Shown here: one piece after another, positions 15,329 to 23,434 of the stretch
How positions within the stretch are numbered: position 1 is the first letter of the stretch
Layout: every line of letters starts with the position of its first letter
From: Streptococcus suis
GTDB taxonomy: Bacteria; Bacillota; Bacilli; Lactobacillales; Streptococcaceae
Reading direction: 5' to 3'
Length of the DNA stretch: 35,779 nucleotides
Assembly: GCF_002964575.1 (NCBI RefSeq)
Contig: NZ_POQQ01000018.1
Span: 1 to 35,779, forward strand
Notes under the pieces: model-generated
What the model was told of the DNA's origin: nothing
The model's database searches: none
Seen by the model: only the letters and a program-made list of their open reading frames with translations
Made by a program: the position numbers and the translations under genes

Positions 15329-16105
15329 TTAGAAGTAACAATTGATATTATGTTTCAAAAAGATTGCCTGATAATCTGCCAAGTCTTCAGGATGGAGAGC
15401 CTTAACGTCGGTCATCGTATAGTTACGATTAAGAAGTTTGTACTTATTTTCGCCAAACTGATGGAAGGGAAGTAGTTGAACTTCATCAATATTGAGTTGG
15501 TTGAAAAGTGAGGCAAACTGCTCAGCATCTTCTAATGAATTATTAAATTCTGGAATGACAGGAATTCGTAAAACAATCTCTTTTCCGATAGAAAAGGCGT
15601 ATTCTATATTTTGTATAATAAGGTTATTGTTAACTCCAGTAATCTTTCGATGTGAAATAGTATTATAGTGTTTTAAATCAGTGTAAATGAAATCAACATA
15701 TTGGATTAACTCAGCGAATTTTTGTTGCTCAACAAAAGCGGTTGTTTCAATAGCAGTATGAAGTCCGCGCAGTTTTGCCTCCATTAAGATAGCTTTTGCA
15801 AATTCATATTGAGCAAAAATTTCCCCGCCAGATAGAGTAAGTCCACCACCGGATTCCTCATAGAAATCAACATCTTTCATAACTTCATCCATGATTTCAT
15901 CAACAGTTTTCTCTTCCCCCATGATAGTAGTTTTCTTGGTATTGGCATCTAACATTGGTTCGGGATTGCGCTTTTGCGACTCGGGATTAGCGCACCAAGG
16001 ACAACGTAAAGGACATCCTTTTAAGAAAACAGTTGTACGGATACCAGGACCATCATGTAATGAAAAGTGTTGAATGTTAAAAATGATACCTTTGGTCGAG
16101 TTCAT
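15329..16105 (-). CDS. Glycyl-radical-enzyme activating enzyme (radical SAM)
   Basis: It uses S-adenosylmethionine and a [4Fe-4S] cluster to place the glycyl radical on its partner, here presumably the glycyl radical enzyme encoded at 20284-22731. The 258-residue protein has the DGPGIRTTVFLKG lead, the cluster motif CPLRCPWC (Cys31, Cys35, Cys38) and the SAM-binding SGGEIFAQ, ending with QLLPFHQFGENKY. Activases of the YbiY/PflC type usually carry an inserted ferredoxin-like domain with two extra clusters. Here the insert between residues 40 and 65 has no cysteines, so it resembles the short PFL-activase form. It is read divergently from the regulators, and its promoter overlaps a candidate operator, so it belongs to the same regulon. 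Confidence 0.92.
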   Translation of the reverse strand: MNSTKGIIFNIQHFSLHDGPGIRTTVFLKGCPLRCPWCANPESQKRNPEPMLDANTKKTTIMGEEKTVDEIMDEVMKDVDFYEESGGGLTLSGGEIFAQYEFAKAILMEAKLRGLHTAIETTAFVEQQKFAELIQYVDFIYTDLKHYNTISHRKITGVNNNLIIQNIEYAFSIGKEIVLRIPVIPEFNNSLEDAEQFASLFNQLNIDEVQLLPFHQFGENKYKLLNRNYTMTDVKALHPEDLADYQAIFLKHNINCYF

Positions 16106-16235
16106 AAGACTTCTCCTTTGCTACAATACAATTTTACACTATAAACGAAAGTTTTGCAATTACGAACGTAAGTGTTTTAAGGTTAAAAAGTTGAAAATTG
16201 GTGATAATTTGGTACAATAAGTACGAGGTGATAAA
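16106..16235. promoter_or_regulatory. Divergent promoter region between activase and DeoR gene
   Basis: Plus strand: TTGAAA (16191-16196), 16 bases, TACAAT (16213-16218) with TG extension drives the regulators. Minus strand: TTGCAA, 17 bases, TAAAAT drives the activase. Between them AAACGAAAGTTT (16144-16155) and the related ACGAACG (16162-16168) lie on the activase promoter. AAACGAAA also occurs just downstream of the -10 at the radical-enzyme promoter, and a related ACGAAAG at the PTS promoter, making it a candidate regulator site. Confidence 0.55.
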
Positions 16236-16979
16236 ATGGAACGACTAGATAAAATTATAGAACTCGTATCTCAACATGAAAAAATTGATGTAAATAGTTT
16301 ATCTGAACAGTTGGAAGTTTCCAAGGTAACAATCCGTAAAGATTTGGATAAGTTAGAATCTAGAGGTTTGCTAAGGCGAGAACATGGCTATGCTGTTTTA
16401 AATAGTGGAGACGATTTAAATATTCGAATGTCTTTTCGCTACGATGTGAAAAAAAGAATCGCGAAGGAAGCGGTAAAATTAGTAGTAGATAATGAAACAG
16501 TAATGATTGAGTCTGGTTCTACTTGTGCTCTGTTAGCAGAGGAAATCTGCAAGACAAAAAGAAACGTAACTATTATCACAAACTCATATTTTATAGCTAA
16601 TTATGTTAGACAGTATGATGGTTGTCAAGTTATTTTATTAGGTGGTGAATTTCAAAAAGATTCACAAGTGACAGTTGGTCCCCTTTTACAAAAAATGATT
16701 CATTTCTTTCATGTAGATAAAGCCTTTGTAGGAACAGATGGTTTTGACAGTGAGCACGGCTTTACAGGAAAGAATTTGATGCGAAGTGAGGTCGTTCAAT
16801 ATATGTCTGAAGTTTCAGAGCAGATGATTGTGTTGACAGATGCCAGCAAATTTACTAAGAAAGGGACCGTACGTCGATTTGGTCTAAGTCAAGTTGCTCA
16901 AGTCATTACGGATACCTCAATTGCAGAGATTTTTGTAGCTGAACTAGAAAAAGCCAATGTTAAGGTCACTATCGTTTAG
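16236..16979 (+). CDS. DeoR-family transcriptional regulator
   Basis: A 247-residue repressor-type protein with an N-terminal winged helix (VNSLSEQLEVSKVTIRKDLDKLESRGLLRREHG, residues 19-51) and the DeoR sugar-phosphate sensing domain (MIESGSTCALLAEEI, IITNSYFIANY, VILLGGEF, FVGTDGFDSEHGFT, LTDASKF). Effectors of this family are phosphorylated sugars, which fits a PTS operon. It is the first gene of the plus-strand locus; a second regulator follows 10 bases after its stop. It may control the candidate operators at 16144, 18111 and 20244. Start: ATG after a weak GAGGTG. The family is certain; the effector is unknown. Confidence 0.92.
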   Translation: MERLDKIIELVSQHEKIDVNSLSEQLEVSKVTIRKDLDKLESRGLLRREHGYAVLNSGDDLNIRMSFRYDVKKRIAKEAVKLVVDNETVMIESGSTCALLAEEICKTKRNVTIITNSYFIANYVRQYDGCQVILLGGEFQKDSQVTVGPLLQKMIHFFHVDKAFVGTDGFDSEHGFTGKNLMRSEVVQYMSEVSEQMIVLTDASKFTKKGTVRRFGLSQVAQVITDTSIAEIFVAELEKANVKVTIV

Positions 16980-16989
16980 TGAGGAAAGA

Positions 16990-17961
16990 ATGAAGCTAGA
17001 AAAAAGAAGACAATTAGCAAAGATTGCCTATCTCTATTACATAGAAGGAAAAAGTCAGGCAGAGATTGCCATGGAAACAGGAATCTACAGAACAACAGTC
17101 AGTAGAATGCTGACTAAAGCCAAGTTAGAAGGCATTGTTAAAATAGAAATCCAAGATTTTGATAAGCGACTTTATCAGTTGGAGAAATATGTTCAAAACA
17201 AGTATGGTCTTAAGAGGATTGAACTAGTAGAGAATAGCTCAGATGGCGATCTTTCTGCTTTAGAATCTCGTTTAGCAGAAGCAGCAGCTGATATGTTAAC
17301 TAATTTGATTGATGATGACATGATAGTTGGTTTTTCTTGGGGCAGAAGTTTGAGTTTAATCGTTGAGAAAATGGGACATCACCGGATGAAAGGTTTAAAA
17401 TTTGTTCCTATTGCTGGTGGCCCAAGTCATATTCATGCTCGCTATCATGTCAATACTCTAATTTATGATATGGCCAATAAATTTCGAGGAGAGTGCAGTT
17501 TTATCAACGCGACTATTATCCAAGAAAATCAAAGTCTTGCTGAAGGAATTTTGTCATCCAGATATTTTGAAGAGTTAAGAGCGGACTGGAAAAAATTGAA
17601 TGTGGCGGCTGTCGGAATTGGTGGTAGGGTAGATGCTAATAATCCTCAGTGGTTGGATATGTTAACAGAAGCTGACTTTCATCAGTTATCTATAGAGGGG
17701 GCGGTTGGTGAAACCTGCTGTCGTTGTCTTAATCATAATGGAGAGCCCGTTGTCGAAGACCTACAAGATAGGACGATAGCTATTTCATTAGAAGAACTGA
17801 AAAATATTCCCAATACGCTAGCTTTAGCTTACGGAGAGCATAAGGCTCAGGCAATACTAGCTATTTTGCGAGCAGGTTATATCAATCATCTTGTGACGGA
17901 CGAAGGGACAATCTTGAAGGTGTTGAAGCTAGATGGAGACACCAACTATTTCTCTTTGTGA
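16990..17961 (+). CDS. SorC-family transcriptional regulator (sugar-binding domain)
   Basis: A 323-residue regulator with an N-terminal helix-turn-helix (GKSQAEIAMETGIYRTTVSRMLTKAKLEGIVKIEI, residues about 21-55) and a C-terminal SorC/CggR sugar-phosphate domain (DDMIVGFSWGRSLSLIVEKM, FVPIAGGPS, AVGIGGRVDANNPQWLDM, GEPVV, LALAYGEHKAQAILAILRAGYINHLVTDEGT). The start at 16990 (MKLEKRRQLA) follows GAGGAAAG; an upstream ATG at 16957 lies inside the DeoR gene and adds nothing conserved. SorC proteins can activate or repress in response to phosphorylated sugars. Two regulators in tandem mirror the pneumococcal SP_0246-SP_0247 arrangement and suggest dual control of the PTS and enzyme transcripts. 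Confidence 0.9.
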   Translation: MKLEKRRQLAKIAYLYYIEGKSQAEIAMETGIYRTTVSRMLTKAKLEGIVKIEIQDFDKRLYQLEKYVQNKYGLKRIELVENSSDGDLSALESRLAEAAADMLTNLIDDDMIVGFSWGRSLSLIVEKMGHHRMKGLKFVPIAGGPSHIHARYHVNTLIYDMANKFRGECSFINATIIQENQSLAEGILSSRYFEELRADWKKLNVAAVGIGGRVDANNPQWLDMLTEADFHQLSIEGAVGETCCRCLNHNGEPVVEDLQDRTIAISLEELKNIPNTLALAYGEHKAQAILAILRAGYINHLVTDEGTILKVLKLDGDTNYFSL

Positions 17962-18025
17962 TAGGTTAAATAATGACATTTATTGTCCTTGGTGGATAGT
18001 AAATGTTTTTATTTTATCAAAAAAA

Positions 18026-18127
18026 GCACAAAAGTGCAATTTATTCAAAAATGGTGAAAAAGAGCGATTTTGTTATTTACTATATTGAGATGAAATGATA
18101 TACTTTGTTTACGAAAGAAACATAAAA
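18026..18127 (+). promoter_or_regulatory. PTS promoter with upstream palindrome and downstream operator-like site
   Basis: TGATATACT (18096-18104) is an extended -10 with a poor -35 (TTTACT), as expected for an activated promoter. A palindrome GCACAAAAGTGC (18026-18037) is centred 67.5 bases before the -10. GTTTACGAAAGAAAC (18107-18121) covers the expected start site. Both elements recur at the radical-enzyme promoter, with the palindrome at identical spacing. Confidence 0.65.
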
Positions 18128-18159
18128 ACTTACTAAAAAAAGAAAAGGAGGTAGGAACA

Positions 18160-18483
18160 ATGGAAATGATTGTTGCGGACCAAATTATTATGGGCTTGAT
18201 AATCTATGCAGGTGATGCTAAGAGTCATGCCTATCAAGCATTATTGTTTATAAAATCGGGTGAGCATGAACGTGCTGAACAGGAGTTAAGCTTGGCAGAT
18301 GCTGCTTTGTTAGAGGCGCATAATATGCAGACCAAGTTTTTAGCTCAAGAAGCCAGTGGAATAAAATCAGAAATCACAGCCCTGTTTGTGCATTCACAGG
18401 ACCATCTCATGACATCGATTACAGAAATCAATTTGATTAAGGAAATCATTGATTTACGAAAAGAATTAAAAAAAGTCAGTTAA
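18160..18483 (+). CDS. PTS IIA component, lactose/cellobiose family
   Basis: A 107-residue cytoplasmic phosphocarrier that passes phosphate from HPr to IIB. The family signature FVHSQDHLMTS contains the phosphorylated His78, the same number as in LacF. The N-terminal GLIIYAGDAKSHAYQALLFIKSGEHERAEQELSLADAALLEAHNMQTKFL is the three-helix bundle common to LacF and ChbA. The start follows AAAGGAGGTAGGAACA. First gene of the IIA-IIB-IIC set that would import and 6-phosphorylate the operon's substrate. The family prefers glucosides, but context here argues for 1,5-anhydroglucitol or a related anhydro sugar. Confidence 0.93.
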   Translation: MEMIVADQIIMGLIIYAGDAKSHAYQALLFIKSGEHERAEQELSLADAALLEAHNMQTKFLAQEASGIKSEITALFVHSQDHLMTSITEINLIKEIIDLRKELKKVS

Positions 18484-18512
18484 ACCAATTTTATATTTAG
18501 GAGGATACCAAA

Positions 18513-18818
18513 ATGGTTAAAATAGCTCTTTTTTGTGCGGCTGGATTTTCTACTGGCATGTTGGTCAACAATATGAAAGTAGCAGCAGAGGCTGCGGGTG
18601 TAGAGGTAGAGATAGATGCTCATTCTCAAGGAAAAATAGCTGACTATCTAGACAAAATAGATGTGGCACTGTTAGGACCACAAGTTGCCTATACTTTTGA
18701 TAAATCTAAAGCACTTTGTGATGAAAAGAATGTTCCGATTGCAGTCATTCCTATGGCTGATTATGGAATGCTAGACGGAAAAAAAGTTTTGCAACTAGCT
18801 CTAAGTTTAGTTTCATAA
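18513..18818 (+). CDS. PTS IIB component, lactose/cellobiose family
   Basis: A 101-residue IIB protein carrying the phosphocysteine loop LFCAAGFSTGMLV (Cys8), followed by IDAHSQGKIADYLDKIDVALLGPQVAYTFDKSKALCDEKNVPIAVIPMADYGMLDGKKVL, the CelA/ChbB fold. It takes phosphate from His78 of IIA and hands it to the incoming sugar on IIC. GGAGG lies 8 bases before its ATG. It is separated by 29 bases from IIA and 12 from IIC, consistent with one transcript. Confidence 0.93.
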   Translation: MVKIALFCAAGFSTGMLVNNMKVAAEAAGVEVEIDAHSQGKIADYLDKIDVALLGPQVAYTFDKSKALCDEKNVPIAVIPMADYGMLDGKKVLQLALSLVS

Positions 18819-18830
18819 AGGGGTGGGACC

Positions 18831-20132
18831 ATGGCTAAAGTAGATACACAAAAAATTATTGTTCCGATCATGAAGTTTGTAAACATGAAAGGGATTATCG
18901 CTTTAAAGGATGGCATGTTGGCTATCCTTCCATTAACAGTTGTGGGAAGTATTTTCCTCATTATTGGCCAGTTACCTTTTGAAGGCTTGAACAATGCAAT
19001 TGCTGCTCTATTTGGAGCGGATTGGATTGAGCCATTCATGCAGGTTTATAGTGGCACATTTGCAATCATGGGCTTGATTTCCTGTTTTGCGATTGGCTAT
19101 TCTTATGCAAAGAATAGCGGTGTTGAGCCACTTCCAGCGGGTGTCTTGTCCTTGTCCTCCTTCTTTATTCTCTTGAGGTCATCTTACATACCAGCAGAAG
19201 GTGAACCAATTGGAGATGCCATTGCAAAAGTTTGGTTTGGTGGTCAAGGAATTATCGGAGCAATCATCATTGGACTGGTAGTGGGGGCTATCTATACAAC
19301 CTTTATTCAGCGTCATATCGTGATAAAAATGCCTGAGCAAGTACCCCAAGCTATTGCTAAACAGTTTGAGGCGATGATTCCTGCCTTTGTTATCTTTTTG
19401 CTATCTATGATTGTATATATCATTTCTAAGATGGTGACTAACGGTGGTACTTTCATTGAAATGATTTACGATGTGATCCAAGTGCCTCTTCAAGGTTTGA
19501 CTGGTTCCTTGCCAGGTGCTATTGGAATTGCTTTCTTTATATCATTCCTATGGTGGTTTGGTGTGCATGGTCAATCCGTTGTCAATGGTGTTGTTACTGC
19601 CTTGCTTTTGTCAAACCTTGATGCCAACAAGGCTCTTCTAGCAGCAGATAAGTTGTCTTTGGAAAATGGCGCTCATATCGTGACCCAGCAGTTTTTGGAT
19701 AGTTTCTTGATTATGTCAGGCTCAGGAATTACATTTGGTATAGTATTTGCAATGCTATTTGCAGCAAAATCAAAACAATACAAGGCACTTGGTAAGGTAG
19801 CAGCTTTCCCAGCCATCTTCAACGTCAATGAACCTGTCGTGTTTGGTTTTCCAGTTGTTATGAACCCAGTCATGTTTCTTCCATTTGTATTGGTACCAAT
19901 CTTGGCAGCTTTCATTGTCTACGGTGCTATTTCAATAGGATTTATGCAGCCCTTCTCAGGTGTAACACTGCCTTGGTCAACTCCTGCAATCATTTCTGGT
20001 TTCATGGTCGGTGGTTGGCAAGGTGCGGTTGTTCAAATCATTATCTTGGCTATGTCAACTATTGTTTATTTTCCGTTCTTCAAAATTCAAGATAATATTG
20101 CCTATGAAAACGAACAAAAGGAAAATATCTAG
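18831..20132 (+). CDS. PTS IIC component, lactose/cellobiose family
   Basis: A 433-residue membrane permease with about ten hydrophobic segments. Family landmarks are the N-terminal amphipathic KFVNMKGIIALKDGMLAILPLTVVGSIFLI, the mid-protein FLWWFGVHGQSVVNG, and the substrate-site region FPAIFNVNEPVVFGFPVVMNPVMFLPF. The NVNEP-VVFGFP stretch contains the conserved Glu used for sugar binding in the ChbC structure. It lies downstream of IIA and IIB in the same direction. No 6-phospho-beta-glucosidase follows, as one would expect for cellobiose uptake. That supports a non-glycosidic substrate handled by the radical enzyme. Confidence 0.92.
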   Translation: MAKVDTQKIIVPIMKFVNMKGIIALKDGMLAILPLTVVGSIFLIIGQLPFEGLNNAIAALFGADWIEPFMQVYSGTFAIMGLISCFAIGYSYAKNSGVEPLPAGVLSLSSFFILLRSSYIPAEGEPIGDAIAKVWFGGQGIIGAIIIGLVVGAIYTTFIQRHIVIKMPEQVPQAIAKQFEAMIPAFVIFLLSMIVYIISKMVTNGGTFIEMIYDVIQVPLQGLTGSLPGAIGIAFFISFLWWFGVHGQSVVNGVVTALLLSNLDANKALLAADKLSLENGAHIVTQQFLDSFLIMSGSGITFGIVFAMLFAAKSKQYKALGKVAAFPAIFNVNEPVVFGFPVVMNPVMFLPFVLVPILAAFIVYGAISIGFMQPFSGVTLPWSTPAIISGFMVGGWQGAVVQIIILAMSTIVYFPFFKIQDNIAYENEQKENI

Positions 20133-20154
20133 TAAAAAACACTCATTAGATTTT

Positions 20155-20264
20155 GCACATTTGTGCTAAATGATTGCTATTTTCAAGTGCTATCTCTCCT
20201 TTATTGACAAAAATTAGTTGTAAAAGTTATACTTTAATTACAAACGAAACAAAATAACGTTTCG
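20155..20264 (+). promoter_or_regulatory. Promoter of the radical-enzyme operon with palindrome and operator-like repeat
   Basis: TTGACA (20204-20209), 18 bases, TATACT (20228-20233). The palindrome GCACATTTGTGC (20155-20166) is centred 67.5 bases upstream of the -10, the same as at the PTS promoter. Downstream of the -10 is the inverted repeat CGAAAC (20245-20250) and GTTTCG (20259-20264) with an 8-base spacer. From the -10 on, 26 of 32 bases equal the PTS promoter. Confidence 0.7.
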
Positions 20265-20283
20265 AAAGAAAGGAAAAATTAAA

Positions 20284-22731
20284 ATGAAAACAGTAGTTAC
20301 TGAGGTAGCAAGTACTAGCATTAAGACAGAATATTTCGGTAATTTGACCGATCGCATGCTCAAGTACCGCGAAGATGTTTTAGATAAAAAACCATACATT
20401 GATGCAGAGCGTGCAATTTTAGCCACAAAGGCTTACAAAGAACACCAAGAGAAACCAAATGTCTTAAAGCGTGCCTACATGCTAAAAGAAATTTTGGAAA
20501 ATATGACACTGTACATTGAAGAAGAAAGTTTGATTGCAGGCAACCAAGCTTCTTCGAACAAGGATGCTCCAATTTTTCCAGAGTATACCTTGGAATTTGT
20601 TCTAAACGAATTGGATTTATTTGAAAAACGGGATGGAGATGTCTTCTATATTACCGAGGAAACCAAGGAGCAGTTGCGCAGTATCGCTCCGTTCTGGGAA
20701 AATAATAACTTACGTGCAAGAGCAGGTGTCTTGCTTCCAGAAGAAGTTCAAGTCTATATGGAAACAGGATTCTTTGGTATGGAAGGCAAGATGAACTCTG
20801 GCGATGCCCACTTGGCTGTTAACTACCAAAAGGTATTGGAACATGGTTTGCGTGGTTTTGAGGAACGCGTACGTGAAGCAAAAGCTAAGCTTGATTTGAC
20901 GGATCCAGCAAGCATTGACAAGTACCATTTCTATGACTCAATCTTTATCATCATTGACGCAGTAAAAGCATATGCCAATCGTTTTGTTGCCTTGGCTACT
21001 GAATTGGCAGAGAAAGCACCAACCGCTCAACGCCGTCAAGAATTATTGGAAATCGCTCGTATTTGTTCGAAGGTACCGTATGAACCCGCAGAAACATTTG
21101 CAGAAGCAGTGCAATCTGTCTGGTTTATTCAGTGTATCTTGCAAATTGAGTCTAATGGACATTCCCTTTCTTATGGACGTTTTGACCAATACATGTATCC
21201 GTACGTGAAAGCGGACTTGGAAGCAGGTAGAGAAACGGAAGAAAGTATCGTTGAGCGGTTGACTAACTTGTGGATTAAGACCATTACCATCAACAAGGTT
21301 CGTAGTCAGTCTCACACCTTCTCATCAGCAGGTAGCCCGCTTTACCAAAACGTTACCATTGGCGGACAAACACGTGATAAGAAAGATGCTGTCAATCCAC
21401 TTTCTTACTTAGTATTGAAATCTGTTGCCCAAACACATTTACCACAGCCAAACTTGACCGTTCGCTATCATGCAGGTCTTGATGCTCGTTTCATGAATGA
21501 ATGCATAGAAGTAATGAAACTTGGCTTTGGTATGCCTGCCTTCAACAACGATGAAATTATCATTCCATCCTTTATTGAAAAAGGTGTCTTGGAAGAAGAT
21601 GCCTATGACTACAGCGCGATTGGTTGTGTAGAAACGGCTGTTCCTGGTAAATGGGGTTACCGTTGTACAGGTATGAGCTATATGAACTTCCCGAAAGTGT
21701 TGTTGATTACAATGAATGATGGGATTGACCCTGCATCAGGCAAACGATTTGCTCCAGCCTTTGGTCACTTCAAAGACATGAAGTCATTTGAAGAGCTTGA
21801 AACGGCATGGGAGAAGACACTTCGTCATCTGACACGGATGAGTGTTATTGTTGAAAATGCGATTGATATTGCCTTAGAAAGAGAAGTTCCGGACATTCTT
21901 TGCTCGGCTCTGACAGATGACTGTATCGGTCGTGGTAAGCACTTGAAAGAAGGTGGGGCGATTTACGACTACATTTCTGGCTTGCAGGTTGGGATTGCCA
22001 ACTTGTCCGATTCTCTAGCTGCCATTAAGAAATTAGTCTTTGAAGAAGGACGATTGACACCAGAAGAATTGTGGCATGCTTTGGAAACGGACTATGCTGG
22101 TGAACGTGGTAAAGAAATCCAAGAAATGTTGATTGAGGATGCACCAAAATACGGTAATGATGATGATTACGCAGACCAGTTGGTGACAGAAGCTTATAAT
22201 ATTTATGTGGATGAGATTGCCAAGTATCCAAACACTCGTTTTGGACGTGGTCCAATTGGTGGTATTCGCTATTCAGGTACCTCATCTATTTCAGCAAACG
22301 TTGGACAAGGTCGTGGTACTTTGGCGACACCGGATGGTCGAAATGCAGGTACACCATTGGCGGAAGGTTGTTCCCCATCTCATAATATGGATAAAAATGG
22401 ACCAACTTCTGTATTGAAATCTGTTGCGAAATTACCAACGCACGAAATTGTTGGTGGTGTCTTACTCAATCAGAAGGTCAATCCACAAACTCTTGCTAAA
22501 GAAGAAGACAAACAAAAATTGATTGCCCTCTTGCGGACCTTCTTTAACCGCTTGCATGGGTACCACATTCAGTACAATGTTGTTTCGAGAGAAACCTTGC
22601 TTGATGCTCAGTTACATCCTGAAAAACACCGTGACTTGATTGTCCGTGTCGCAGGCTACTCAGCATTCTTCAATGTTCTTTCCAGAGCGACCCAAGACGA
22701 TATTATCGGACGTACTGAACATACATTGTAA
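20284..22731 (+). CDS. Glycyl radical enzyme, YbiW-type (probable 1,5-anhydroglucitol-6-phosphate C-O lyase)
   Basis: An 815-residue glycyl radical enzyme. The radical glycine is Gly791 in [10 protein letters not shown]; the thiyl cysteine is Cys448 in [21 protein letters not shown]. Pyruvate formate-lyase needs two adjacent cysteines, so this is not a PFL, although it would usually be annotated formate acetyltransferase. The Cys-x-Glu pattern (Cys448, Glu450) is that of dehydratase and C-O-lyase members. The stretches IGNQAS-like 84-90, [56 protein letters not shown] and VSRETLLDA match E. coli YbiW closely as remembered, much more than PflD. YbiW was reported to open 1,5-anhydroglucitol-6-phosphate to 1-deoxyfructose-6-phosphate. 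The following FSA and GldA genes supply the next steps. Oxygen-sensitive, so active only in anaerobiosis. Substrate is by homology and context. Confidence 0.9.
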   Translation: MKTVVTEVASTSIKTEYFGNLTDRMLKYREDVLDKKPYIDAERAILATKAYKEHQEKPNVLKRAYMLKEILENMTLYIEEESLIAGNQASSNKDAPIFPEYTLEFVLNELDLFEKRDGDVFYITEETKEQLRSIAPFWENNNLRARAGVLLPEEVQVYMETGFFGMEGKMNSGDAHLAVNYQKVLEHGLRGFEERVREAKAKLDLTDPASIDKYHFYDSIFIIIDAVKAYANRFVALATELAEKAPTAQRRQELLEIARICSKVPYEPAETFAEAVQSVWFIQCILQIESNGHSLSYGRFDQYMYPYVKADLEAGRETEESIVERLTNLWIKTITINKVRSQSHTFSSAGSPLYQNVTIGGQTRDKKDAVNPLSYLVLKSVAQTHLPQPNLTVRYHAGLDARFMNECIEVMKLGFGMPAFNNDEIIIPSFIEKGVLEEDAYDYSAIGCVETAVPGKWGYRCTGMSYMNFPKVLLITMNDGIDPASGKRFAPAFGHFKDMKSFEELETAWEKTLRHLTRMSVIVENAIDIALEREVPDILCSALTDDCIGRGKHLKEGGAIYDYISGLQVGIANLSDSLAAIKKLVFEEGRLTPEELWHALETDYAGERGKEIQEMLIEDAPKYGNDDDYADQLVTEAYNIYVDEIAKYPNTRFGRGPIGGIRYSGTSSISANVGQGRGTLATPDGRNAGTPLAEGCSPSHNMDKNGPTSVLKSVAKLPTHEIVGGVLLNQKVNPQTLAKEEDKQKLIALLRTFFNRLHGYHIQYNVVSRETLLDAQLHPEKHRDLIVRVAGYSAFFNVLSRATQDDIIGRTEHTL

Positions 22732-22745
22732 AAGAGGTTATCACT

Positions 22746-23417
22746 ATGGAATTTATGCTGGACACGTTAAATGTAGAAGAAATCAAAAAATGGGCCAAGG
22801 TTCTCCCGCTTGCGGGAGTAACCTCTAACCCGACTATTGCAAAGAAAGAGGGGGATATTGACTTTTTTAAACGCTTAAAAGACATTAGAGACCTACTTGG
22901 TCCGGAACCTTCCCTGCATGTGCAGGTTGTTGCAAGAGATTACGAGGGGATTTTAGCGGATGCGAAAAAAATTCGTGAGCTGGCTCCTGAGAATGTCTAC
23001 ATTAAAGTTCCAGTAACTCCAGAAGGATTGGCAGCTATCAAGACCCTGAAAGCAGAAGGGTTTAAGATTACAGCGACAGCGATTTATACAACTTTTCAAG
23101 GCTTGTTGGCCATTGCTGCGGGCGCAGACTATTTAGCACCTTACTATAACCGTATGGCCAATTTAAATATTGATTCAAATGCAGTAATTGCTCAGTTGGC
23201 GGAAGTCATTGATCGTGAGTGTTCAGAGAGTAAGATTTTAGCTGCGTCCTTTAAGAATGTAGAACAAGTCAATCAAGCATTTGCAAATGGTGCTCAGGCA
23301 ATTACAGCTGGTACAGATGTTTTTGAGGCCGCCTTTGCCATGCCATCTATCGACAAAGCGGTAACTGATTTTGCAGCAGATTGGTCTGCTATTCATGGCA
23401 AAGAGTTTATAGAATAA
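22746..23417 (+). CDS. fsa: Fructose-6-phosphate-aldolase-type transaldolase
   Basis: A 223-residue class I aldolase of the FSA/TalC group. It shows [16 protein letters not shown] (Asp6), [13 protein letters not shown], the Schiff-base Lys87 in [38 protein letters not shown] and [13 protein letters not shown]. True transaldolases are longer. FSA enzymes cleave fructose-6-phosphate poorly but act well with hydroxyacetone. Together with the upstream enzyme this fits cleavage of 1-deoxyfructose-6-phosphate into glyceraldehyde-3-phosphate and hydroxyacetone. It starts 14 bases after the radical-enzyme stop with AGAGGT as ribosome binding site. Other annotation pipelines would call it transaldolase; the context favours aldolase. 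Confidence 0.9.
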   Translation: MEFMLDTLNVEEIKKWAKVLPLAGVTSNPTIAKKEGDIDFFKRLKDIRDLLGPEPSLHVQVVARDYEGILADAKKIRELAPENVYIKVPVTPEGLAAIKTLKAEGFKITATAIYTTFQGLLAIAAGADYLAPYYNRMANLNIDSNAVIAQLAEVIDRECSESKILAASFKNVEQVNQAFANGAQAITAGTDVFEAAFAMPSIDKAVTDFAADWSAIHGKEFIE

Positions 23418-23434
23418 GAAATAGGGGGTCGGTT

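Noticed and set aside
18160..20132. Cellobiose uptake system as such
   Set aside because: The PTS family is right, but no phospho-beta-glucosidase is in the locus and the downstream enzymes do not act on disaccharides. The substrate is better left to the radical-enzyme context.
20242..20264. cre (CcpA) site at the radical-enzyme promoter
   Set aside because: CGAAAC-8-GTTTCG is an inverted repeat but lacks the central CG and overall spacing of TGWAANCGNTNWCA. It fits a locus-specific regulator better.
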